Below, one piece after another: positions 1 to 5,780 of a stretch of 6,705 nucleotides of DNA. Each line of letters begins with the position of its first letter. Position 1 is the stretch's first letter. This DNA comes from Candidatus Bipolaricaulota bacterium (GTDB taxonomy: Bacteria; Bipolaricaulota; Bipolaricaulia; M55B111), in assembly GCA_018334615.1 (NCBI GenBank), contig JAGXLP010000066.1, positions 1 through 6,705 of the forward strand. The letters run 5' to 3'. A program made the position numbers and the translations under genes. Under the pieces are notes generated by a model, which did not search any database, was not told where the DNA came from, and was given only the letters and a program-made list of their open reading frames with translations.

Positions 1-1328
1 GCCCTCAGGGGTTTATATATCTCCTTGTAACTTATATCCAATTCTTCCTTGACCTCTGCTACAAGGTTCGAAACATCCTCCGGAGATATCTCCTCGTGTT
101 TTGAGAGTTCGCTCCTGAGAGAGCGGAGGACCTGTGCAGAATTCTCCCACACCAGTACGTCTTCCGCATCCTCATTGTATTTCAGAGGACCATAGAAGAT
201 CTTTAAGTCTTTGTGATCTACGAGATGGCTGAGTTTTTCGATGGACGGTCGGATCAAGTTTAATACTGACTTTAGTTTCTCTTTTTCGTGCTCTTCTAAT
301 TCTCCCTCAATGTAGTTGCCCTGTTTGAGAAACGGCAGGGCAAGATCAACCAGCCTTTCCAGTTCTACTCTTTTTAGATATTGGTTATTGAACCAATCAA
401 GTTTTTCCCTGTCGAAAACCTGGGGACTATCTATGATATTATCCAGCGAGAATTTTTCCACCAATTCGGAAATTGAAAATATTTCTTGTTGGTCTTTTGA
501 AGACCAACCCAGTTGAGCCAGGTGGTTTACCAAAGCTTCTGGCAGGTAACCATCTTCTCTGAATTCTTTTACGGAGACAGAACCTGCGCGTTTGCTTAGC
601 TTGGTTTTGTCCGGTCCAAGTAACATTGAAAGGTGACCAAATTCGGGCGGTTCAAATTCCAGAGTTTCGTAAAGTAAGAGTTGTTTGGCGGTGTTGGTTA
701 AGTGATCTTCGGCCCTCATTACGAAGCTGATTTCCATCAGGTGGTCATCCAGGACGCAGGCGAAATTGTAGCTGGGGGTACCGTCCGACTTTAAAATTAC
801 GAAGTCTCCGGTGGTGAGGCTATCGAACTCTACATCTCCCTTGATTTTATCTGGGACTGTTATCGACGGCTGCTGCTCAGGTAGTTCGAATCTTATAGTG
901 GAGTCCCTCTCTGCGTCCATGAGTTCCTGCTTTTTCTCTTCGGACATATTTCGGCATCTGCCGTCGTAAACCGGAGTTCTACCTTCGTCCAGCGCTTTTT
1001 GACGTCGCTCTTCCAGTTCCTTTTCAGTACAAAAACAGTGGTAGGCCTTACCTTCGTGTACCAATCTCCTTGCATACCGTTCGTATATCTCCAGCCTGTC
1101 GGACTGTTTATAGTACTCGTCCCAGTTTAGACCGAGCCATTTAAGGTCTTTCTTGAGAGTTTTCGTATACTTTTCTTCTGACCTTTCGGAGTCGGTGTCC
1201 TCAATCCTCAATATCAACTTTCCGTCATGCTTTTTTGCGTATAACCAATTAAATAAAGCTGTTCTCGCCCCTCCCACGTGGAGCCAGCCTGTGGGTGAAG
1301 GAGCAAACCTTACTCTTTTCGTCTTCAC
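1..1328 (-). CDS. gltX: Glutamyl-tRNA synthetase, 3' end cut by window edge
   Basis: This cytoplasmic class I enzyme charges tRNA-Glu with glutamate using ATP. In bacteria lacking GlnRS it also mischarges tRNA-Gln, but the sequence does not settle which applies here. I read 442 codons from a GTG start without a stop. The family is usually about 470-490 residues, so roughly 30-50 C-terminal residues lie outside the window. The HIGH-type motif is H17-V-G-G within FAPSPTGWLHVGGART. LRIEDTD follows shortly after, then RAEDHLTNT, and the KMSKS-type loop is K243-L-S-K-R. A zinc-site pattern C98-x-C100-x24-C125-x-N127 matches the E. coli layout except that the fourth ligand is Asn rather than His. 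The visible end, KPLRA, fits the anticodon-binding region. The GTG start is chosen because GGAGGG lies 7 bases upstream and the HIGH motif then falls at the usual position. The gene follows uvrB after 135 bases. Confidence 0.97.
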   Translation of the reverse strand, partial: MKTKRVRFAPSPTGWLHVGGARTALFNWLYAKKHDGKLILRIEDTDSERSEEKYTKTLKKDLKWLGLNWDEYYKQSDRLEIYERYARRLVHEGKAYHCFCTEKELEERRQKALDEGRTPVYDGRCRNMSEEKKQELMDAERDSTIRFELPEQQPSITVPDKIKGDVEFDSLTTGDFVILKSDGTPSYNFACVLDDHLMEISFVMRAEDHLTNTAKQLLLYETLEFEPPEFGHLSMLLGPDKTKLSKRAGSVSVKEFREDGYLPEALVNHLAQLGWSSKDQQEIFSISELVEKFSLDNIIDSPQVFDREKLDWFNNQYLKRVELERLVDLALPFLKQGNYIEGELEEHEKEKLKSVLNLIRPSIEKLSHLVDHKDLKIFYGPLKYNEDAEDVLVWENSAQVLRSLRSELSKHEEISPEDVSNLVAEVKEELDISYKEIYKPLR

Positions 1329-1335
1329 AAATATT

Positions 1336-1341
1336 CCCTCC
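1336..1341 (-). promoter_or_regulatory. Shine-Dalgarno sequence for gltX
   Basis: On the minus strand GGAGGG lies 7 bases before the GTG at 1328. It is a strong match to the anti-Shine-Dalgarno sequence and decides the non-ATG start. Confidence 0.85.
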
Positions 1342-1360
1342 AGCAATTTTTTCAGTCCTA

Positions 1361-1407
1361 ACTATAAATCTGCCCTAAATATTATTGACGAAATGGGTCC
1401 AGTGCAA
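1361..1407 (-). promoter_or_regulatory. Candidate gltX promoter region
   Basis: Reading the minus strand there are two possible promoters. One has a -10 TATAGT at 1366-1361, with only a poor -35 at the right distance. The other pairs TTGCAC (1407-1402) with TAATAT (1384-1379) over 17 bases. Either would give gltX its own transcript with a short leader containing the GGAGGG. Both are consensus matches by eye in AT-rich DNA, so the evidence is weak. Apart from this and the inverted repeat at 1438-1458, the uvrB-gltX gap shows nothing recognisable. Confidence 0.35.
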
Positions 1408-1437
1408 ATTAAATGAGTTATTTGAGAATAAAGTTTT

Positions 1438-1458
1438 CCGGTGATGTGAAAATACCGG
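1438..1458 (-). terminator. Weak inverted repeat after uvrB (possible terminator)
   Basis: CCGGT (1438-1442) and ACCGG (1454-1458) form a perfect 5-bp stem around an 11-base loop, starting 5 bases beyond the uvrB stop on the minus strand. The bases after the stem are AAAACTTTATT rather than a clean T-run, so this is a poor intrinsic terminator and could be chance. Transcription may continue into gltX. Confidence 0.25.
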
Positions 1459-1463
1459 CCAAT

Positions 1464-3449
1464 TTAGGCCTGGAGTTTTTCCGTTAATTCTTCAATTTCG
1501 TCCCTGTAGGCAGCAGCCTTCTCGAATTCTAATCTCTCCGCCGCCTCGTTCATTGACTTTTCTAGTTTTTCCACGACCATGAATAATTCGCTTTCCTCCA
1601 TCTCCTCCACTTCTTCTTCGTCTGGAACCTGGATATCCTCAGATGATTCTGGATCTATAAGCTGGGCGATATCGGTGATTTCCTTTTTTATCGTCTCCGG
1701 TTCAATGTCGTGTTCTTTGTTGTATTCAATCTGAATCTCCCGACGCCTGTTGGTTTCGTCAATTGCTCGCCTCATGGAATCCGTCATCTCATCAGCGTAA
1801 AGAACGACCTTTCCTCGGACGTTTCTGGCGGCTCGTCCCATGGTCTGGATCAAGGAAGTGTCGGATCGCAAGAAACCTTCCTTATCAGCGTCCAGGATTG
1901 CTACCAGTGAAGCCTCAGGCAGGTCCAGGCCCTCTCTCAGGAGGTTTATTCCAACCAGTACGTTAAAATCGCCCTGACGGAGTCCTCGTAGAATCTTTAC
2001 TCGATCAAGCGTGTCTATTTCGGAGTGGAGATATCTGGCTTTGATTCCTACCTCGACAAAGTAGTCCGTTAGCTCTTCCGCCAGTTTCTTTGTCAGTGTC
2101 GTTACCAGGACTCTCTCGTCCCGGTTTGTGACCTGTTCGATTTCGTTCAGGAGGTCGTCGACCTGATTTTCTATCGGCCTGACTTCAACTTCAGGATCGA
2201 CCAGCCCCGTCGGTCGAATTATCTGTTCTACAATTTGTTCACTGTTTTCGTACTCGTAAGGACCAGGGGTGGCGGAAGTGTAGATAACCTGGTTGATCCT
2301 GTCCTCAAATTCCTCAAACTTGAGTGGTCGATTGTCCAGGGCGGAAAGCAGTCGGTATCCATGTTGTACCAGGGTTTCTTTTCGGGACCTGTCACCCTTG
2401 TACATCCCTCCCAGCTGGGGAATTGTTTGATGTGATTCATCGACGAAAATCAAGAAATCGTCAGGAAAATAGTCTATTAGCGTGTACGGGGGCTCGCCCG
2501 GATCTCTCCCCGTTAGGTGACGGGAATAGTTTTCTATCCCCTTGCAGTAACCCAGCTCCTCCATCATTTCTAAATCGTAACGCGTTCGCCTTTCCAGTCG
2601 CTGTGCCTCGAGAAGTTTGTCCTGCTCTCGAAACTCCTTTAGCTGCTCCTCTAATTCCTGTTTTATGCTCTCCATGGCTTTGTTGAGCTTGGATCGGGGT
2701 GTAATAAAATGAGTGGCAGGGTAGATTACGACCCTTTCTTTTTCCTCGATAGTTTTACCCGTGATGGAATCAATCAACCTTATTCTATCGACCACGTCTC
2801 CGAAGAACTCTACTCTGACTACCTCCTCTCCATATATCGGAACGATTTCTACGGTATCCCCTCGGACGCGGAAAGTGCCACGTTCCGGTTGATAGTTGTT
2901 TCTCTTGTACTGAAGACGAACCAGGTTGTGTAGTAGGTCGTCTCGTTCTAGATGACTGTCCAGCGTCAATGGACGGGCCATATCCTCGTAGGTATCGGGA
3001 GAACCCAGTCCGTATATACAGGAAACGCTGGCTACTATGATTACATCCTCCCTCTCGAACAGGGCGGACGTAGCCTTGTGTCGCAACCGATCGATTTCGT
3101 CGTTTATCGAGGAGTCTTTTTCTATGTAAGTGTCAGTTTCGGGAACGTAGGCTTCCGGCTGATAGTAATCGTAATAAGATACGAAATAGTGGACCGCGTT
3201 GTCCGGGAATAATTCGTTAAACTCGTTCCAGAGTTGTGCGGTAAGGGTCTTGTTGTGAGCCATTACAAGGGTGGGTTTCTGTACGTTTTCTATTACGTTT
3301 GCCATGGTAAACGTCTTCCCGGTACCAGTTGCTCCAAGGAGTGTCTGGTGAGTTAGGCCCCGGTTCAACCCCTCGGTAAGTTTTTTTATGGCTTTTGGCT
3401 GATCGCCTTTTGGCTCCTTGTCCGTCTTCAGTCTGAATTTATTGCTCAT
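1464..3449 (-). CDS. uvrB: UvrABC excinuclease subunit B (UvrB)
   Basis: UvrB is the central subunit of nucleotide excision repair. UvrA loads it onto damaged DNA, it verifies the lesion with its beta-hairpin and helicase-fold ATPase, then recruits UvrC for the two incisions. The protein has 661 residues, a normal length. Visible landmarks are Walker A G39-ATGTGK-T46, the tyrosine-rich beta-hairpin base YYDYYQPEAY starting at Y92, Walker B D337-E-S-H, helicase motif VI around GRAARN (R539, R542), the LLREGLDLPE stretch before it, and a C-terminal UVR helical hairpin at about 625-661 that contacts UvrC. An acidic linker at 599-620 (12 of 22 residues Asp or Glu) precedes the UVR motif. The ATG gives the standard short N-terminus but has no Shine-Dalgarno sequence. 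No uvrA or uvrC is in the window. The stop is TAA. Confidence 0.98.
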   Translation of the reverse strand: MSNKFRLKTDKEPKGDQPKAIKKLTEGLNRGLTHQTLLGATGTGKTFTMANVIENVQKPTLVMAHNKTLTAQLWNEFNELFPDNAVHYFVSYYDYYQPEAYVPETDTYIEKDSSINDEIDRLRHKATSALFEREDVIIVASVSCIYGLGSPDTYEDMARPLTLDSHLERDDLLHNLVRLQYKRNNYQPERGTFRVRGDTVEIVPIYGEEVVRVEFFGDVVDRIRLIDSITGKTIEEKERVVIYPATHFITPRSKLNKAMESIKQELEEQLKEFREQDKLLEAQRLERRTRYDLEMMEELGYCKGIENYSRHLTGRDPGEPPYTLIDYFPDDFLIFVDESHQTIPQLGGMYKGDRSRKETLVQHGYRLLSALDNRPLKFEEFEDRINQVIYTSATPGPYEYENSEQIVEQIIRPTGLVDPEVEVRPIENQVDDLLNEIEQVTNRDERVLVTTLTKKLAEELTDYFVEVGIKARYLHSEIDTLDRVKILRGLRQGDFNVLVGINLLREGLDLPEASLVAILDADKEGFLRSDTSLIQTMGRAARNVRGKVVLYADEMTDSMRRAIDETNRRREIQIEYNKEHDIEPETIKKEITDIAQLIDPESSEDIQVPDEEEVEEMEESELFMVVEKLEKSMNEAAERLEFEKAAAYRDEIEELTEKLQA

Positions 3450-3452
3450 AGC

Positions 3453-3464
3453 AGTATAATTTTA
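3453..3464 (-). promoter_or_regulatory. Candidate -10 element of uvrB, near-leaderless
   Basis: On the minus strand TAAAAT (3464-3459) is one base off TATAAT and sits 9 bases before the uvrB ATG. An overlapping TATACT (3458-3453) is an alternative. No convincing -35 is seen. The implied transcript start is within a few bases of the ATG, which fits the absence of any Shine-Dalgarno sequence. The ruvB start has the same arrangement. Confidence 0.4.
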
Positions 3465-3556
3465 AGCCAAAATAGTTAATCGATCAGCCCGGAATCTCGT
3501 ATTTTAGAAGGTTAGACCGGAGGTGTTTTCGAATATTTCGGGGCGATTTACAAGTC

Positions 3557-3576
3557 AGAGGATTACGTTAATCTCT
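3557..3576. repeat. Inverted repeat just downstream of ruvB
   Basis: AGAG-g-ATTA (3557-3565) pairs with TAAT-CTCT (3569-3576) around the loop CGT, giving an 8-bp stem with one bulged base, immediately after the ruvB stop. Read on the plus strand it runs into TTT, as an intrinsic terminator would. Read on the minus strand, the direction of ruvB, no T-run follows. It could be a 3'-end-stabilising hairpin for ruvB mRNA or a weak block to antisense transcription. The rest of the gap up to uvrB shows no gene. Confidence 0.35.
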
Positions 3577-3577
3577 T

Positions 3578-4603
3578 TTACAGTAACCGGTTATCTTCAT
3601 AACCAAGGTGTTCGAGACCTTTACTCGTGATCTTTCGCCCCTGGCTGGTTCGTTCGAGAAATCCTTTGGTAAGTAGATAAGGTTCGTATACTTCCGATAT
3701 CGTATCTTTTTGCTCGGAAAGAGCGGCCGAGATCGTGTCCAATCCGACAGGACCGCCATCAAATTTATCAATAATTGTGGTCAAAATACGACGGTCCAGT
3801 TTATCCAGACCTTTGTCGTCAATCCCAAGCATTTCAAGTGCTTCCCGGGCAACCTGTCTGTCTATATAACCATCTGCTCTTACCTCGGCGTAATCCCTGG
3901 TACGTTTTAGTAGACGGTTGGCCACTCTCGGAGTTCCGCGAGACCTTTTGGCGATCTCTTTTGCCCCGCCGACACCATCGTTGATAGCCACGTCCAGGAT
4001 TTTTGCCCCTCGTAATACTATCTCTTCAATTGCGTCGATATCGTAGAAATCCAGGTGGAGTACAACTTCGAACCGGTCACGAAGGGGTGAGGTCAGCAAT
4101 CCAGTTCTAGTGGTAGCTCCGATCAAAGTAAACGGGGGTACGTCAAGTCTGATGGATTGGGCACTCGGGCCTTCCCCAATGACAATGTCAATCTTGAAAT
4201 CCTCCATTGCCGGGTAAAGAACCTCTTCCACGTTACGCCTTAACCGGTGAATTTCGTCGATAAATAATATATCTCCGGGAGTCAAGTTGCTAACGATAGC
4301 GGCAAGATCTCCCGGTTTATCGATCGCCGGACCAGAGGTCGTTTTTATGTTGACCCCCATTTCGTGTGCCACTATGTGAGCAAGGGTTGTTTTTCCCAGG
4401 CCGGGAGGTCCGTGAAATAGTGTGTGATCTACGGAATCACCACGATTGAGTGCTGCTTCCAGCAGGATAGACAGCCGTCTTTTTACTCCCTCCTGTCCGA
4501 TGAACTCGTCCAGCTTCTTAGGTCTTAGGTTGGACAACCCGGAATCTCCTGGCTTTTCAACCCCGCTTAACGGACCATGCTTTTCGTTTTCTTTTTCATT
4601 CAT
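3578..4603 (-). CDS. ruvB: Holliday junction branch-migration ATPase RuvB
   Basis: RuvB is the AAA+ hexameric motor that, with RuvA, drives branch migration of Holliday junctions during recombinational repair, before RuvC resolves them. Counting from the ATG at 4603 the protein has 341 residues, typical for the family. Visible parts are the lid-entry sequence LRPKKLDEFIGQE (26-38), Walker A G65-PPGLGK-T72, Walker B LFIDE with D116-E117, sensor 1 GATTRTG (162-168), the arginine-finger region LRDRF (174-178), the sensor 2 segment RGTPRVANR, and the C-terminal winged helix beginning GPVGLDT and running through VYEPYLLTKGFLERT. The frame is open 14 codons further to a TTG at 4645, but GGAG there abuts the TTG with no spacing and those residues do not resemble RuvB, so I chose the ATG despite its lacking a Shine-Dalgarno sequence. 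ruvA and ruvC are not in the window. Confidence 0.97.
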   Translation of the reverse strand: MNEKENEKHGPLSGVEKPGDSGLSNLRPKKLDEFIGQEGVKRRLSILLEAALNRGDSVDHTLFHGPPGLGKTTLAHIVAHEMGVNIKTTSGPAIDKPGDLAAIVSNLTPGDILFIDEIHRLRRNVEEVLYPAMEDFKIDIVIGEGPSAQSIRLDVPPFTLIGATTRTGLLTSPLRDRFEVVLHLDFYDIDAIEEIVLRGAKILDVAINDGVGGAKEIAKRSRGTPRVANRLLKRTRDYAEVRADGYIDRQVAREALEMLGIDDKGLDKLDRRILTTIIDKFDGGPVGLDTISAALSEQKDTISEVYEPYLLTKGFLERTSQGRKITSKGLEHLGYEDNRLL

Positions 4604-4612
4604 AGCAATAGT

Positions 4613-4642
4613 ATTGTAAATGGTAGAACCAGGGAGGTGCAA
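4613..4642 (-). promoter_or_regulatory. Candidate ruvB promoter, near-leaderless
   Basis: On the minus strand TTGCAC (4642-4637), an 18-base spacer and TACAAT (4618-4613) form a plausible sigma-70-type promoter. TACAAT has 5 of 6 consensus bases and the -35 has only its TTG. Nine bases separate the -10 hexamer from the ruvB ATG, so transcription would start about 3 bases before it, leaving no room for a Shine-Dalgarno sequence; none is seen. Confidence 0.45.
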
Positions 4643-4658
4643 CAACTCCAGTTCTGTT

Positions 4659-4687
4659 TTGATTTGTAGAATCCCCGTTGATATAAT
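4659..4687 (+). promoter_or_regulatory. Promoter of the nrnA-ribF operon
   Basis: TTGATT (4659-4664), a 17-base spacer and a perfect TATAAT (4682-4687) form the best sigma-70-type promoter in the window. The predicted start is near 4694, giving a leader of about 97 bases. A second, weaker pair, TTGAAG (4702-4707) and CATAAT (4726-4731) with an 18-base spacer, could give a shorter transcript. It diverges from the ruvB promoter in the same 187-base region. Confidence 0.6.
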
Positions 4688-4759
4688 TTGTCTGGAAACA
4701 ATTGAAGACTAGTTGGGAATCTCATCATAATTCTCAGCTATTCGTGACCCTCAAGAATA

Positions 4760-4776
4760 CTCACCTGATAAGTGAG
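4760..4776 (+). promoter_or_regulatory. Leader hairpin beside the nrnA ribosome binding site
   Basis: CTCAC (4760-4764) and GTGAG (4772-4776) form a perfect 5-bp stem around CTGATAA. An extra T-A pair with a bulged C would leave a GATA loop. The stem ends a base or two before the AAAAAGGA that starts translation of nrnA, so it could place or modulate ribosome access. No known riboswitch class is recognised in the leader. Confidence 0.35.
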
Positions 4777-4777
4777 A

Positions 4778-4784
4778 AAAAGGA
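4778..4784 (+). promoter_or_regulatory. Shine-Dalgarno sequence for nrnA
   Basis: AAAAGGA lies 6 bases before the ATG at 4791, with good spacing and a good match. It supports that start codon. Confidence 0.75.
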
Positions 4785-4790
4785 ATTGCA

Positions 4791-5780
4791 ATGAATAGAC
4801 TGAAAGAAATTGAAGATGTACTTTCCCGCCACGACAAATTCATTATTGGGTCTCACAGAAGTCCGGAAGCCGATGCGATCGGAAGCCAACTGGGGCTAAG
4901 CCGTATACTGCGACAGAGAGGAAAGAAAACGATACTTTACAATCGCGACGGTGTCCCCAAAAACCTCAGTTTTTTAAAGGGATCCGATCAGGTATTGGAG
5001 GCAGACGAACTGGGGGAAGAGGTAAAGGACGTGGAAATAGGCATAGTAGTTGATTGTAGTGATCTAGAGAGACTGGGCGACAGAGGTAAGAAGTTTTTTA
5101 AAACCTTGACTTTAATTAATATTGACCACCATAAAGACAATACCAAATTTGGCGATATAAATTACGTTAGGCCGGTAGCGGCGACCACGGAAATAATTGC
5201 AGAACTGATTGAGTACATGGGGCTTCAAATAGATGAACATATCGCTACTGCCCTCTATTCTGGCATTATCGCGGATACTTCGTCATTTCAGAACAAGAAC
5301 GTAAACCCAGATGTGCTGAGCAGGGCCTCCAACCTCCTTGAAAATGGAGCGGATGCCCGATCCGTGATTGTAAATTTATACGAAAAGGAGCCATTCTCCA
5401 AATTGAGATTGCTGGGCGAGGTCCTGGCGGAGGCAAGCTTTCAAGACGAAATTGTGTGGGCAGAGATCACGCCTGAGGTTATTGAACGGGCAGGAGCCAC
5501 TCAGGAAGATACAGAGGGTATAGTTGGCAAGTTACGATCAACTAAGGGAGCCAGAGTTGCTTGCCTTTTCAAGAAACTACCCGAAAACAAGATAAAGGTT
5601 TCATTCAGATCAAAGAACGGAATAGATGTCAGTGAAGTCGCCAGTAAGTTTGGCGGGGGTGGTCACATGGTTGCTGCCGGGTGTATGGTGGAAGGGAAAC
5701 TAGATGACGTTAAAGAAAAAGTATTGAATGACCTCAGGGAAAGGATACGAGATGATCAGCGAATACCAGGAAGGAACTGA
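4791..5780 (+). CDS. nrnA: NrnA-like DHH/DHHA1 phosphoesterase
   Basis: Bacterial proteins of this type are Mn-dependent cytoplasmic phosphoesterases that degrade 2-5 nt oligoribonucleotides (nanoRNase), with pAp phosphatase or cyclic-dinucleotide-product hydrolysis in some members. The exact substrate cannot be read from sequence. The protein has 329 residues, a normal length. The DHH domain shows motif I H22-RSPEAD28-AIGS, motif II VVD88, the signature D112-H-H within INIDHHKDN, and motif IV IIAD162-TSSF. The C-terminal DHHA1 substrate-binding domain carries FRSKNGIDVSEVA and the G288-GGGH292 loop. In motif I the usual PDxD is PExD (E26), a conservative change. The start is supported by AAAAGGA 6 bases upstream. 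The gene has its own promoter and overlaps ribF by 29 bases, so the two should be translated from one mRNA. Confidence 0.9.
   Translation: MNRLKEIEDVLSRHDKFIIGSHRSPEADAIGSQLGLSRILRQRGKKTILYNRDGVPKNLSFLKGSDQVLEADELGEEVKDVEIGIVVDCSDLERLGDRGKKFFKTLTLINIDHHKDNTKFGDINYVRPVAATTEIIAELIEYMGLQIDEHIATALYSGIIADTSSFQNKNVNPDVLSRASNLLENGADARSVIVNLYEKEPFSKLRLLGEVLAEASFQDEIVWAEITPEVIERAGATQEDTEGIVGKLRSTKGARVACLFKKLPENKIKVSFRSKNGIDVSEVASKFGGGGHMVAAGCMVEGKLDDVKEKVLNDLRERIRDDQRIPGRN
5741..5745 (+). promoter_or_regulatory. Shine-Dalgarno sequence for ribF inside nrnA
   Basis: AAGGA lies 6 bases before the ATG at 5752 and within the last codons of nrnA. It supports the overlapping start. A competing AAGGA at 5771-5775 lies 9 bases before a TTG at 5785. 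Confidence 0.6.

Noticed and set aside
1153..1416. 87-codon plus-strand open frame over the gltX 5' end
   Set aside because: It is antisense to the conserved N-terminus of gltX, has no Shine-Dalgarno sequence and no recognisable domain. The other short antisense frames over uvrB, ruvB and gltX were dropped for the same reasons.
4604..4645. Upstream TTG start for ruvB adding 14 residues
   Set aside because: GGAG touches the TTG with no spacing, the extra residues do not look like RuvB, and the candidate promoter lies inside this stretch.
4685..4703. Imperfect palindrome around the nrnA transcription start (TTGT...ACAA)
   Set aside because: Only four continuous base pairs, interrupted beyond that. 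It is expected by chance in AT-rich promoter DNA.
4604..4790. LexA/SOS operator in the ruvB-nrnA divergent region
   Set aside because: CTGT followed 8 bases later by GTAG resembles but does not match the proteobacterial box, and no CGAAC-N4-GTTCG type box is present.
4694..4790. FMN riboswitch upstream of the nrnA-ribF operon
   Set aside because: The conserved FMN-aptamer segments are not visible and the leader is shorter than that aptamer normally requires.
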